A DNA stretch of 56,318 nt from CALMAK01 sp964392265 (lineage in GTDB: Bacteria; Patescibacteriota; Saccharimonadia; Saccharimonadales; Saccharimonadaceae). The DNA is taken from assembly GCA_964392265.1 (NCBI GenBank), contig CAYMOS010000005.1, positions 1 through 56,318 of the forward strand. The letters are read 5' to 3'. The notes beneath the pieces were generated by a model that worked only from the letters and a program-made list of their open reading frames with translations, was not told where the DNA came from and made no database searches. Of this stretch, positions 42,298 to 52,152 are shown piece after piece; position 1 is the first letter of the stretch; the number at the start of each line of letters is the position of its first letter. The translations under genes were made by a program, and so were the position numbers.

Positions 42298-42588
42298 ATG
42301 ACACAAATTCTGCGAGATGATGTGCTCCATTTGGCACAGTTAAGTAGTTTGCAGCTTGGCGATGATGAAGTTGACGCGCTGCAGCAAGACATTGAAAACA
42401 TCCTCAAATATATCGAGCAATTAGGCGAGCTCAACACAGACGGCATTCAGCCAACGTATCAAGTGACTGGTCTAACGAATGTTTGGCGAGATGATACGGT
42501 TGATCAATCTGGAGTAGCGCGCGATCAATTATTGGCACTTGCCCCCGAGCAACAAAATAATTCTGTAAAAGTTCCAAAGGTATTGTAG
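42298..42588 (+). CDS. gatC: Asp/Glu-tRNA amidotransferase subunit C
   Basis: The 96-aa protein shows the GatC pattern: an N-terminal helix (DDVLHLAQLSSLQL), the DIENILKYIEQLGELNT helix, the PTYQVTGLTNVWRDD strand and a C-terminal APEQQNN-VKVPKVL tail. ATG is six bases after TACAAT. It heads the gatC-gatA-HEPN-gatB operon that makes Gln-tRNA and/or Asn-tRNA by transamidation. Confidence 0.95.
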   Translation: MTQILRDDVLHLAQLSSLQLGDDEVDALQQDIENILKYIEQLGELNTDGIQPTYQVTGLTNVWRDDTVDQSGVARDQLLALAPEQQNNSVKVPKVL

Positions 42589-42590
42589 CT

Positions 42591-43961
42591 ATGGCGAGTA
42601 TTTCTGATTATATTGGTAATTCTGCACGTGACAATGTTGCAAAGGCGCTGGCCGCTGCACGCAATAATGAATCGTATCATGCGTTGTTACATCTTACCGA
42701 AGAACGAGCGTTTGAACGCGCTGATGCGGTTGATCGCGGTGAGATCACTGGACGATTGGCTGGTGTACCGTTTGTGGTGAAGGATAATTTCCTTGCTTTC
42801 GGGGCGCCCTCAACCGCAGCGAGTAAGATGCTTGCTGATTTTGACACCCCACTACAGGCAACCGCTGTCGAGAAGCTTGAAGCCGAAGGGGCAATTTGTA
42901 TTGGTAAGGCTAATCTTGATGCCTTTGCGCATGGTGGTTCAACTGAAAATTCAGCATTTGGCCCAACCAAAAATGCCCATGACGAGACACGTGTTGCCGG
43001 GGGAAGCTCCGGCGGCTCGGCGGTTGTAACAGCGCTTGATATCGTCCCGTTTGCCTTAGGGACGGATACGGGTGGCTCAATTCGTCAACCAGCAAGTTTT
43101 AACGGAGTGGTGGGGGTCAAGCCAACCTATGGGACTGTCAGCCGTTACGGTGTAGTTGCAATGGCAAGCAGTACCGACACGATTGGTTGTTTTGCCACGA
43201 GTGCTGATGATGCAGCGGTGGTGATGGATATCATGGCAGGACGGGACACGCGCGACATGACTACCTTGCCGGATTTCTTTACACCAACGAATGACGTGGC
43301 GCCGCAGAAGATTGGTCTGATTCGTGAGTATATGTCGGATGATGTTGATGAAGAAGTGCGCACACAAGTCACCGCATACGTCAATAAGCTTCGGGCGGCT
43401 GGTCATATGGTCGAGGAAGTCAGTCTTCCTAGTGTGAAATACGCCCTCGCCATGTACTACATTATTGTCCCGGCAGAGATTAGTAGCAATCTGGCAAGGT
43501 ATGATGGCATTCGCTATGGCCATCGTGCCGAAGGCATTAAGACACTCGCCGAGCTCTATGGCCGCAGTCGTGATGAAGGGTTTGTGACGGAGAACAAACG
43601 TCGCATTATGATTGGTAGTTATGTGTTATCTAGCGGCTTCTTCGATGCCTATTATCAGCAGGCTCAAAAGGCGCGCACGATTTTGATCAACGAGTACAAC
43701 ACCTTATTTGAGACCTATGACATGTTGATCGGTCCGGTTGCACCAACCCCAGCGTTCTTGTTGGGTGAGAATACGGCCGATCCGGTTAAGATGTATCTGG
43801 CCGATATTATGACCGTACCACCAAGTCTTGCCGGACTTCCGGCGATTAGCGTCCCAGCCGGGGTGACGGCCGCAGGGCTGCCTGTTGGTGTGCAGCTGAT
43901 TGGTCCTCAGCGATCTGATGCGGTACTATTGGCACTCGCGGCAAGCCTGGAGGATCAATAA
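42591..43961 (+). CDS. gatA: Asp/Glu-tRNA amidotransferase subunit A
   Basis: Amidase-signature enzyme with the catalytic Lys in FVVKDNF, the cis-Ser loop GTDTGGSIRQPASFNG and the GGSSGGSA motif. At 456 aa it is a little short. It releases ammonia from glutamine or asparagine for GatB. Confidence 0.96.
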   Translation: MASISDYIGNSARDNVAKALAAARNNESYHALLHLTEERAFERADAVDRGEITGRLAGVPFVVKDNFLAFGAPSTAASKMLADFDTPLQATAVEKLEAEGAICIGKANLDAFAHGGSTENSAFGPTKNAHDETRVAGGSSGGSAVVTALDIVPFALGTDTGGSIRQPASFNGVVGVKPTYGTVSRYGVVAMASSTDTIGCFATSADDAAVVMDIMAGRDTRDMTTLPDFFTPTNDVAPQKIGLIREYMSDDVDEEVRTQVTAYVNKLRAAGHMVEEVSLPSVKYALAMYYIIVPAEISSNLARYDGIRYGHRAEGIKTLAELYGRSRDEGFVTENKRRIMIGSYVLSSGFFDAYYQQAQKARTILINEYNTLFETYDMLIGPVAPTPAFLLGENTADPVKMYLADIMTVPPSLAGLPAISVPAGVTAAGLPVGVQLIGPQRSDAVLLALAASLEDQ

Positions 43962-43963
43962 TC

Positions 43964-44371
43964 ATGGAATTAGTATTTTTTCTGGCTGCTGTATTGATTG
44001 TCGGCGCCTTGTTGTTTGCTGTTATTACAATGACAAAAGGCGGGTGGCGCGGTTTGGACGTCGATAGGTACCGATCGAGGTGGCTAGAGATCGAGCAAGC
44101 ACTAACACGGGATGATGCCGCCAGTCATCAGTTAACGGTGCTCCATGCTGATAAACTCCTTGACCAAGCACTGAGGGATAAAGGTACTCAGGGCAAGACA
44201 ATGGGCGAGCGCATGAAGGTCACGAAATGGTCGAACGCCAATGCTGTATGGGCCGCCCACAAGCTGCGCAATCAAATCGCTCACGAGCCTGATGCAAAGG
44301 TAGATTATGACACTGCCAGGCATGCACTGGCTGGGTTCAAGCAAGCACTAAAGGACGTAGGAGCAATCTAA
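43964..44371 (+). CDS. Membrane-anchored HEPN-like protein inside the gat operon
   Basis: Residues 1-25 form one membrane helix. The remaining helical domain ends with AHKLRNQIAHEPDAKVDYDTARHAL, where RNQIAH matches the Rx4-6H motif typical of HEPN RNases and nucleotide-binding HEPN proteins. It is two bases after gatA and its stop overlaps the gatB start. Whether it is a nuclease or a structural HEPN relative cannot be told. Confidence 0.65.
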   Translation: MELVFFLAAVLIVGALLFAVITMTKGGWRGLDVDRYRSRWLEIEQALTRDDAASHQLTVLHADKLLDQALRDKGTQGKTMGERMKVTKWSNANAVWAAHKLRNQIAHEPDAKVDYDTARHALAGFKQALKDVGAI

Positions 44372-45804
44372 TGAGTGTTTATGACGATTATGAAATGACG
44401 ATTGGCATCGAGTGCCATGTTCAGCTGGCAACCAAAACAAAGCTATTTAGTACTGCCGACAATGACGCTCGCGATGCCGAACCAAACAGTAAAGTAGTGC
44501 CGATTGATTTTGGCCTGCCAGGTATGTTGCCGGTTCTTAACCGCGAGGCGGTCAATTTGGCCATCAAGGCAGGCAAGGCGCTGAACGCAGATATTGCACG
44601 GGTGAGCCGCTTTGATCGTAAACACTATTTCTATCCAGATCTTCCCAAGGGATATCAGACAAGCCAGATGTACGAGCCGATTATTCTTGCCGGGTATATT
44701 GATGCGCCACTCGATGATGGTTCGACGGTGCATGTACGGATTCACCACGCCCATATGGAAGAAGATGCCGGTAAGCTAACGCATTATGGCGACTACAGCC
44801 TCGTTGACCTTAACCGTGCCGGGACACCGTTGATTGAGATCGTATCCGAGCCAGATATTCATAGTGCGGCTGGTGCTCGGGCGTACGCGACTGAGCTCTA
44901 TCGGTTAATGACGTATGCTGGGGTGACGCATGGAGATCTGTATCATGGCAATATGCGATTTGATGTTAATATTTCGGTGGCAAAAAAAGGCGCCTCGGAA
45001 TTAGGCAAGCGTGCCGAAGTAAAGAACCTCAATTCTTTCCGCAGTGTTGAAAAGGCCGCCGAGTATGAGTTTAAACGCCAGATTGATTTGATCGAAAAGG
45101 GCGAGCGTGTCGTCCAGGAAACTCGTGGATGGAACGATGACAAGCAGATCACGACCAGCCAGCGCAGTAAAGAGGACGCTCAAGATTATCGCTATATGCC
45201 AGATGCCGATATTCCTCCGATTGTCCTCGCGGATGAAGAGATTGCAGAAATTCAAGCAACCGTGCCAAAGCTACCGCCGGTGTATCGTGAAGAATTTGCT
45301 ACCCTTGGTGTCGATAGTTCGGTGGTAGGCAAAATTATGTCGCATAAAGATTACGCTGAGATCGTTTCGGCAGTGCTTGCGAGTGGCGGTGTCGGCGCAG
45401 CCAAGCGTGTGGCTAACTGGATTGCCAGCAACCTTAGCACGGACGAAGTTGAGGTAGAGCTACAAACGCCAGAAGTCGATGATTTGTTAGCATTAGCTGA
45501 TATGACCGAAAAGGCTGAGATTACCAGTAATGCTGCGACGGAACTCTTTAATGCGCTCATGAACGGGGCGACGGACCCACGCAGATTAGCCGAAGAACGT
45601 AATCTGCTGCAGGTCAGCGATGAAGGCGCCATTGCAGCCATTGTCGACGAAGTCTTAGCCGATCCAGCTAGTGCCAAAGCAGTAGAAGATATTCGTAGTG
45701 GCAACGACAAAGCGGTTGGCTATCTTGTCGGACAGATTATGAAGAAGTCTCAGGGTAAAGCTAACCCGGGCCTGGCGCAGAAGTTAATTCGAGAGAGGTT
45801 GTAG
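44371..45804 (+). CDS. gatB: Asp/Glu-tRNA amidotransferase subunit B
   Basis: N-terminal GIECHVQLATKTKLF, HHAHMEEDAGKL, DLNRAGTPLIEIVSEPD and the GNMRFDVNIS block define the kinase/amidotransferase cradle. The C-terminal YqeY-like tail (from about residue 330) binds the tRNA. The length of 477 aa is normal. Confidence 0.97.
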   Translation: MSVYDDYEMTIGIECHVQLATKTKLFSTADNDARDAEPNSKVVPIDFGLPGMLPVLNREAVNLAIKAGKALNADIARVSRFDRKHYFYPDLPKGYQTSQMYEPIILAGYIDAPLDDGSTVHVRIHHAHMEEDAGKLTHYGDYSLVDLNRAGTPLIEIVSEPDIHSAAGARAYATELYRLMTYAGVTHGDLYHGNMRFDVNISVAKKGASELGKRAEVKNLNSFRSVEKAAEYEFKRQIDLIEKGERVVQETRGWNDDKQITTSQRSKEDAQDYRYMPDADIPPIVLADEEIAEIQATVPKLPPVYREEFATLGVDSSVVGKIMSHKDYAEIVSAVLASGGVGAAKRVANWIASNLSTDEVEVELQTPEVDDLLALADMTEKAEITSNAATELFNALMNGATDPRRLAEERNLLQVSDEGAIAAIVDEVLADPASAKAVEDIRSGNDKAVGYLVGQIMKKSQGKANPGLAQKLIRERL

Positions 45805-45806
45805 TT

Positions 45807-46382
45807 ATGCCACACCTCGTTGTTGTATCGGGCGCCCCCGCGTCAGGAAAGACAACGGTTAGTCGTCGGCTTGCCTCAGATTTGAGCATTCCCTTAATCG
45901 CAAAAGATGATATCAAGGAGATGTTGTTCGAGAAACTGCCTCAGCATGATCGTGATTGGTCAACCGTTCAGGGACGAGTGGCGATCGCCATGATGTATAC
46001 AGCTGCGGAAGAGTTACTGCGTGCTGGCTATCATGTCATGATCGAGTCTTCATTCCATAAAGAGTTTGCCGTCAAGGAAATTAACGCAATGATCCAACGC
46101 GTGAAGGCTGAGGTTATTGAAGTTCACTGCCACCTGGACGACGAGCTGCGTCAGCAGCGTTGGGCTACGCGCATAGAAAGCGGCAATCGCCACCCGGGGC
46201 ATCTTGATCAATCTGCTCAGCAAGTAATATTGCACTCTCGTGATGCGCCGCTCTACCCGGAGAGTGTCCATCTTTTAGATACCGGAGTTACATCAGAAGA
46301 ATATAATAATCAGTACCTCAAGATAGTACACGAGTTGCAATCTAGTTTAGGACAAGGAGGAAGATATGAAACGACCAACTAA
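45807..46382 (+). CDS. P-loop small-molecule kinase-like protein
   Basis: Walker A GAPASGKTT sits at the N-terminus, followed by LIAKDDIKEMLF and a VMIESSF segment as in AAA_33-type kinases (gluconate kinase or chloramphenicol phosphotransferase relatives). It is 191 aa. It is two bases from gatB and overlaps the galU-like gene in another frame. The substrate is unknown. Confidence 0.8.
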   Translation: MPHLVVVSGAPASGKTTVSRRLASDLSIPLIAKDDIKEMLFEKLPQHDRDWSTVQGRVAIAMMYTAAEELLRAGYHVMIESSFHKEFAVKEINAMIQRVKAEVIEVHCHLDDELRQQRWATRIESGNRHPGHLDQSAQQVILHSRDAPLYPESVHLLDTGVTSEEYNNQYLKIVHELQSSLGQGGRYETTN

Positions 46383-47244
46383 AGCAATTATTACCGATGC
46401 AGGCTTCGCTAGCCGTTATTTGCCAATCACAAAGACAATTCCTAAGGCAATGCTACCTCTGGGCAACCGTCCTATTATGCAGCTCGTCGTTGAGGAATGC
46501 GTCGAAGCCGGTATTAAAGAGATTATTATCGTAGCAACCCCCGAAGGCAAGCCAATTTATGAAGATTATTTCTATAATAGTGTGCCGCGTATTCGCGATC
46601 AATTGCGCTCGCAAGGGAAAGAAGATCGTTATGACTTGGTGCGTGAGGTGTTGGATTTGCCAAAAATTATGGTCATCGAGCAGAACCAAAGCCTTCCGTA
46701 TGGCAATGGTTCACCTATTGTCAGCGCACGCAATTACATTGCCAGGGACGAAGCCTTCTTGGCGCTGTACAGTGATGATGTCGTCTTTGGCGCGAGCGAC
46801 GCAAAGCTGTTGCTTGATGCGTTCGACGAACATCCGGATGCCAAGGCGATTGTCGCGGCCCAGGAGGTTGATCCTTCACTTGTCAACAAGTATGGTATTT
46901 TCCAACTGAAAGACGGTGATAAATTAGACTATATCGTCGAAAAGCCTCGCGTTGGTGAAGCGCCTTCGACTCTTGCATCGTATGGTCGCTACCTACTGAC
47001 CCCAGAGGTGTTTGATCATTTGGATCCTAAAAATCTTGGGCTGGACGATGAGTTGTGGACGGTTGATGCGATTACAAAAATGGCCAAGGATGGGGATGTC
47101 TATGTGACACCCACGAAGGGTCAGTGGTTGACGACAGGAGACCCGAAGAATTATTTCTTTGCTCATGTCGAATATGTCCTTGCGAACGAACCGTACGGTG
47201 AAGAGCTGGCTGAGTTTTTGCGCACTCGTGTCTCGTCCAAGTAG
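46366..47244 (+). CDS. galU: GalU-type glucose-1-phosphate uridylyltransferase
   Basis: The N-terminal nucleotide loop followed by YLPITKTIPKAMLPLGNRPIMQ, then VIEQNQSLPYGNGSPIV and VEKP, matches bacterial UDP-glucose pyrophosphorylase. The loop signature reads DAGFASRYLP instead of AAGxGTRxLP, so two key positions differ. ELWTVDAI and LTTGDP close the fold. The length of 292 aa fits. It supplies UDP-glucose for surface sugars. Start ATG 46366 has AAGGAGG ahead. Confidence 0.88.
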   Translation: MKRPTKAIITDAGFASRYLPITKTIPKAMLPLGNRPIMQLVVEECVEAGIKEIIIVATPEGKPIYEDYFYNSVPRIRDQLRSQGKEDRYDLVREVLDLPKIMVIEQNQSLPYGNGSPIVSARNYIARDEAFLALYSDDVVFGASDAKLLLDAFDEHPDAKAIVAAQEVDPSLVNKYGIFQLKDGDKLDYIVEKPRVGEAPSTLASYGRYLLTPEVFDHLDPKNLGLDDELWTVDAITKMAKDGDVYVTPTKGQWLTTGDPKNYFFAHVEYVLANEPYGEELAEFLRTRVSSK

Positions 47245-47258
47245 TGTAAAATAGAAGT

Positions 47259-47507
47259 ATGACATTTATCGTATGGTTCTTCATCATTATTGCCGTCATT
47301 CTGGTGGCACTATGTGTCGCCTTGGTCGTTGTATTAATTCGTTTGAGTCAGGAATTGCGTCAAGTAGGTGATTCAACCGATTCGATGGTGCAGCGGTTGA
47401 ATCGCAGTGGTCGTACGTTACAGTTGGCTGTTCCGGTAGTTTTGGCGGTATACGGCAGGGCGAAAACCATATATTCTCGTTTGAAAAGGAGCTCTCATGG
47501 CAAGTAA
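47259..47507 (+). CDS. Small single-pass membrane protein
   Basis: Residues 4-28 are a membrane helix and the remainder is a basic amphipathic helix, resembling small DUF948-like proteins. ATG is six bases after TAAAAT (leaderless). It overlaps the next gene by 11 bases. Confidence 0.6.
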   Translation: MTFIVWFFIIIAVILVALCVALVVVLIRLSQELRQVGDSTDSMVQRLNRSGRTLQLAVPVVLAVYGRAKTIYSRLKRSSHGK

Positions 47508-47802
47508 CAAACAAAAGAAGACGAATAAAACATCCTTTTTTGAGCGCTTCAAGCGTGCCCAGGCGATCGGTGCCCAGCGCGGACTTTTTGAGGAATTATT
47601 GAACGATATGTACGAGCATCGTCGCCAGGTATATATCATGAACTTTTTTCGCGGACTATTTTTCGGATTTGGTAGTGTCCTAGGTGGTACTGTTTTGATT
47701 GCATTGTTGGTGTGGCTGTTGGTGCAGTTAGGGACAGTGGTGCCATTTTTGAGTGAGTTTATTCAACAAATTTTAGATGCCCTCGGTAATAAAAACGCCT
47801 AA
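47497..47802 (+). CDS. DUF5665-like membrane protein
   Basis: A basic N-terminus (residues 1-20), an amphipathic helix and one long hydrophobic region with Gly-rich turn (FFRGLFFGFGSVLGGTVLIALLVWLL split over residues 48-75) resemble the DUF5665 pattern as I remember it. It is 101 aa, with AAGGAG before ATG. The function is unknown. Confidence 0.65.
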   Translation: MASNKQKKTNKTSFFERFKRAQAIGAQRGLFEELLNDMYEHRRQVYIMNFFRGLFFGFGSVLGGTVLIALLVWLLVQLGTVVPFLSEFIQQILDALGNKNA

Positions 47803-47829
47803 CGTTATAGTGTATAATAAGTCCTAGTT

Positions 47830-50800
47830 ATGGGGACAAAAAACGAAGCGCTACTCACGCCGTCGGATTATGTGCATTTGCATAATCATACGCATCACAG
47901 CCTCTTGGACGGGTTAACAAAAATTCCTGCACTGGTTGATCGTGTTAAAGACCTGGGTATGGAAGCGGTCGCCATTACCGACCACGGGACAATGAGTGGT
48001 ACGGTGGAATTTTATAAATCTGCTAAAGATGCTGGGGTCAAACCAATTCTTGGTATCGAAGCCTATGTGGCGGCACGTGGTCGACACGACCGCGATCCGC
48101 AAAAGGACAAGGCTCGCTATCACCTTATTCTTCTGGCGATGAACGAAGTGGGCTACGCCAATATCATGATGCTTTCGAGTAAAGCGAATCTTGAAGGGAT
48201 GTATTACAAACCACGTATCGACCACGAATTATTAGAGCAATACAATGAAGGGGTTATTGCCTTGAGTGCTTGTGCGAGTGGTGAGGTTGGTGAGAGTCTT
48301 CGCATGGATGATTATGAAAAGGCAAAAGAGATAGCTTCGTGGTATAAAAGTGTCTTCGGTGATCGGTATTATTTGGAACTGCAAGATCACGGGCATCCTG
48401 ATTGCCCTAGTAAGTGGGATGTGCAGGTAAAAATTAACGAATATCTCGAAAGACTGAGTAAAGAGTTGGATATTCCGGCAGTGGTAACGAGTGATGGCCA
48501 CTATCTCTCGCATGATGATCAAGATTCGCATGAAATCCTTCTGTGTGTTGGTACAGGATCGTACCTGTCTGATGAAAAGCGCATGAGTCTCAAAGACTTT
48601 GAGCTGCACGTGACCGACCCAGCGGAAATTATTGAGCGTTGGAATAAAACCAATCCAGAGGCAGTGGCAAATACACGACGGATTGCCGATCGGTGTCAGG
48701 TCGAGTTAGAGCTAGGTCGTATTCTGATTCCAAAGTTTCCGACTCCAAATGGCGAGACAGAGAAGGAGTTTTTGGACAAGCTGGTCTATCGTGGCATGGC
48801 CATGAGGTACCATGGCAAGCCAGCCGATGAAGCAATGGCAATGTCAAACGAGAATATTCGGTCATTATTGACCTCGGATGAGGTGGAACGTCTGGATATG
48901 GAGTTCGATGTCTTGGATCGTATGGGCTATAACGGTTATTTCTTGATCGTGCAGGACTTTATTAACTGGGGGAAGGATCAAGGAATTATCTTTGGTCCTG
49001 GACGAGGGTCGGCCGCGGGGTCAATCATTGCCTACGCATTGAATATTACCGACCTCGATCCGTTAAAATATGATCTCCTTTTTGAGCGCTTCCTCAACCC
49101 TGATCGTATTTCAATGCCTGATATCGATATCGATATTCAGGATACGCGTCGTAATGAAGTGATTGAATATTGTGCAGATAAATACGGAGCTGATCGCGTC
49201 GCAAACATCGTGACGTTCGGTAAGATGGCGGCGCGTGCGGCGGTGCGTGATGTCGCACGTGTGTTAGAAGTGCCATATGGCGAGAGTGATCGTCTAGCGA
49301 AACTGATTCCACCGCCACAGCAGGGTCGCCATATTCCGCTTGCAAAAAGTGTCGTTGAAGATGTTGACCTCAAAAAGGAATACGACTCTAATCCTACAGC
49401 CAAGCGTGTCTTTGACTTTGCTATACGCCTCGAAGGCACGATTCGTAGTCACGGCGTGCACGCGGCCGGCGTAGTGATTGCACCGGACGACATCGTCAAA
49501 TATGTACCGTTAGAAATGGCGCAAAAGGGTGTTGTCGCAACCCAGTATCCCATGGGCCCAGTTGAAGAGCTCGGACTTCTCAAGATGGACTTTTTGGGTC
49601 TTTCAAACTTAACGATTATTAATAATGCACTTCGTATCATCAAGAAGGTATATAAAAAACAAATTAATCTTTCTACTATTTCACTTGAGGATGAGAAAAC
49701 ATTTGAACTTTTCCAGCGTGGCGATACGACTGGTGTCTTTCAGCTGGAATCTGCTGGTATGAAACGTTATTTGCGTGAACTAAAGCCAAGCGTGTTTGAT
49801 GATATCATCGCCATGGTGGCTTTGTACCGTCCAGGTCCGATGCAGTTTATCGATAGCTTTATTAAACGTAAACATGGCCAAGAAGAGATCACCTACCTTG
49901 ATAAGGGTATGGAGAATTCACTGAAAAACACTTATGGTATTTTGGTATACCAGGAACAGTTTATGCAGATCTCTAAGGAATGGTGTGGCTTTACCGGTGG
50001 TCAGGCAGATACCCTGCGTAAGGCAGTGGGTAAGAAGAATATCGATTTGATGCGTAAGGTAAAGGTTGACTTTGTTGAAGGCGCTATTAAAACGAGTGGG
50101 GCGAGGAAAGAGACGGCCGAACTGTTTTGGGATCAATTGGAAGAGTTTGCAAACTACTGTTTTAACAAGTCACACGCCGCGTGTTATGGTCTGATTGCGT
50201 ATTGGACGGCGTATCTCAAGGCACATTATCCAGATGCCTTTATGGCAGCGTTAATGACGAGTGACCGCGATGATATCGAGCGCTTGGCAATTGAAATTAC
50301 CGAATGTAAACACATGGGAATCGAAGTGTTGGCGCCTGATGTGAACGAATCGTTTGTGGAGTTTGCCGTGGTTCCAAATGAGAGTAAGATTCGTTTTGGT
50401 ATGGCAGCCGTCAAGGGTGTTGGCGTCGGGGCAGTGGAAGAGATTTTGAGGACCCGAGATGTCGAGGGTAAGTTTACGAGTATTGAAGATTTTGCGAAAC
50501 GTGTCAGCACCAGTAAATTTAACCGCAAGGCCTGGGAATCACTGATTAAGACGGGTGGCTTTGATCGATTTGGTGATCGATCCGATTTGCTGTTTAATCT
50601 TGATACGATTACGGCATTTGCCAGCAAGATCCAAAAAGAAGCACTCAGTGGCCAAACCGATCTCTTTGGTATGCTCGCTGATACGGGTGCGGTCGGGGTC
50701 CAGCCGACAATGACACTGATTGATTCTCCTGCCAAGCATACAGATAAAGAACGTTTGACGTGGGAGAGGGAACTAATGGGACTGTTCATCAGCTCACATC

Positions 50801-51561
50801 CGCTTGATAATTACGATGCCTATTTTGAAGAGCAAACCATTCCACTGGGTCGTGTTAGCGAGGATATTGATGGTAAAAAAGTTACCATCGGAGGGTTGGT
50901 CGCCAGTGTGCGTACGATTATTACAAAATCGGGCACCAAGATGGCGTTCGTAAAAATCGAAGACAAGACGAATGAGGCAGAGATCGTTGTTTTCCCTAAT
51001 TTGTATGAACAGGTGGGGGCAAAATTGGTCCAAGATGCGGTTATCAGGGTAACGGGCAAGGTGAACGCTCGCGATCGTGACGGCAATCTTCGCAGCGAAG
51101 CAAGTGTTATTGCCGACGAGGTGATTGAAATTACTGACGACGAGCTACGCAACTACGAATCGACTGGCCGCAAGATGGACGCTCCGCGCATGAGTGCCAA
51201 GGTAAAGGCGACCAGGGTGGCTGCCTATAAGGCGGCGAAGAGTGGTGCCCCAGCGCCAGTAGCAAAACCAACCCCCGCCTCAGCAACAAAGACGGTTGAG
51301 GCACCAGCGCCTCGACCTGTTGCGGTCGAAGTCCCCGTGGCCAAGCAAATGTTTGTCCATGTTAAGAACACTGATGATCATGCCACGCTGCAGAGTCTTC
51401 GTGGACTATGTTCGAAATTTCCCGGTATCGATCAGGTGATCTTGGTGCTGGGTGAGGATAAAAAGTCTGCTATTAAACTACCATTCAGCGTTGAGGCCGA
51501 AGGCACATTGACGTCCGAATTAGTCAAATTACTGGGTGAAGACTGCGTTGCGATTAAATAA
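47830..51561 (+). CDS. dnaE: DNA polymerase III alpha subunit
   Basis: The replicative polymerase. The N-terminal PHP domain begins LHNHTHHSLLDG and keeps its metal His (VAITDHGTM). The palm carries MPDIDIDIQD with two catalytic Asp. Helix-hairpin-helix and OB-fold regions follow (VTIGGLVASVRTIITKSG, about residues 1015-1100). An Ala/Pro/Lys-rich linker (about 1135-1170) leads to a terminal domain. 1243 aa is longer than most DnaE. A TATAAT box lies 11 bases before ATG. Confidence 0.96.
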   Translation: MGTKNEALLTPSDYVHLHNHTHHSLLDGLTKIPALVDRVKDLGMEAVAITDHGTMSGTVEFYKSAKDAGVKPILGIEAYVAARGRHDRDPQKDKARYHLILLAMNEVGYANIMMLSSKANLEGMYYKPRIDHELLEQYNEGVIALSACASGEVGESLRMDDYEKAKEIASWYKSVFGDRYYLELQDHGHPDCPSKWDVQVKINEYLERLSKELDIPAVVTSDGHYLSHDDQDSHEILLCVGTGSYLSDEKRMSLKDFELHVTDPAEIIERWNKTNPEAVANTRRIADRCQVELELGRILIPKFPTPNGETEKEFLDKLVYRGMAMRYHGKPADEAMAMSNENIRSLLTSDEVERLDMEFDVLDRMGYNGYFLIVQDFINWGKDQGIIFGPGRGSAAGSIIAYALNITDLDPLKYDLLFERFLNPDRISMPDIDIDIQDTRRNEVIEYCADKYGADRVANIVTFGKMAARAAVRDVARVLEVPYGESDRLAKLIPPPQQGRHIPLAKSVVEDVDLKKEYDSNPTAKRVFDFAIRLEGTIRSHGVHAAGVVIAPDDIVKYVPLEMAQKGVVATQYPMGPVEELGLLKMDFLGLSNLTIINNALRIIKKVYKKQINLSTISLEDEKTFELFQRGDTTGVFQLESAGMKRYLRELKPSVFDDIIAMVALYRPGPMQFIDSFIKRKHGQEEITYLDKGMENSLKNTYGILVYQEQFMQISKEWCGFTGGQADTLRKAVGKKNIDLMRKVKVDFVEGAIKTSGARKETAELFWDQLEEFANYCFNKSHAACYGLIAYWTAYLKAHYPDAFMAALMTSDRDDIERLAIEITECKHMGIEVLAPDVNESFVEFAVVPNESKIRFGMAAVKGVGVGAVEEILRTRDVEGKFTSIEDFAKRVSTSKFNRKAWESLIKTGGFDRFGDRSDLLFNLDTITAFASKIQKEALSGQTDLFGMLADTGAVGVQPTMTLIDSPAKHTDKERLTWERELMGLFISSHPLDNYDAYFEEQTIPLGRVSEDIDGKKVTIGGLVASVRTIITKSGTKMAFVKIEDKTNEAEIVVFPNLYEQVGAKLVQDAVIRVTGKVNARDRDGNLRSEASVIADEVIEITDDELRNYESTGRKMDAPRMSAKVKATRVAAYKAAKSGAPAPVAKPTPASATKTVEAPAPRPVAVEVPVAKQMFVHVKNTDDHATLQSLRGLCSKFPGIDQVILVLGEDKKSAIKLPFSVEAEGTLTSELVKLLGEDCVAIK

Positions 51562-51581
51562 AAGAGAGAATCTCCCTCCTG

Positions 51582-52097
51582 TTAAAGTGACCGCTGCGAG
51601 GCCTCCGCGTCTATGGCGGTCAGATGGTACAGAGCGATGCCGGTGGCGACACTGACATTGAACGACTCTTTTTGTCCTGCCATAGGAATCTCGATTAAAT
51701 CATCACACAGATGACGCAGGGCTAGGGTGATACCTTCAACCTCTTCGCCTAGTAGTAAGGCCAATTTAGCAGGTGTTTTATAGTCAGGAAGCATGATCGA
51801 GCGACTATCTTGCTCGAGGCCAACAATTCGATATCCTTCTGCTCGTAGCTCTGCGAGGGGCGCCTGTTCATGATAGGTAAAAGGAACCAGCGTCTCGGCT
51901 CCTAGGGCAGTTTTGTGAATCTGGCCCGTCAGTTTATCGGCGATGTGCGGCAAGCGGCTGTCGTGGGGAAGTCGGGGATAGGGTGAATACCCACTGAGGA
52001 TGATACGCGTGACGCCAAATCCTTCGGCGGTGCGAAAAATAGCACCGATGTTGTGAGTCGATCGAATATTATGGGCGATAAGGATGATTTCTGGCAT
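51582..52097 (-). CDS. SpoU/TrmH-family RNA 2'-O-methyltransferase
   Basis: The SPOUT motifs are intact: HNIRSTHNIGAIFRTAEGFG (motif 1), LALLLGEEVEGI (motif 2) and IEIPMAGQKESFNVSVATGIALY (motif 3 with the trefoil knot). At 171 aa it is a minimal member lacking an RNA-binding extension. The target (tRNA or rRNA ribose) is unknown. It is divergent from pilB. Confidence 0.92.
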   Translation of the reverse strand: MPEIILIAHNIRSTHNIGAIFRTAEGFGVTRIILSGYSPYPRLPHDSRLPHIADKLTGQIHKTALGAETLVPFTYHEQAPLAELRAEGYRIVGLEQDSRSIMLPDYKTPAKLALLLGEEVEGITLALRHLCDDLIEIPMAGQKESFNVSVATGIALYHLTAIDAEASQRSL

Positions 52098-52152
52098 ACA
52101 TCACTACTATACACTAGTAAAAAGCCTATGGTTTCTGGTACGATAGAACCAA

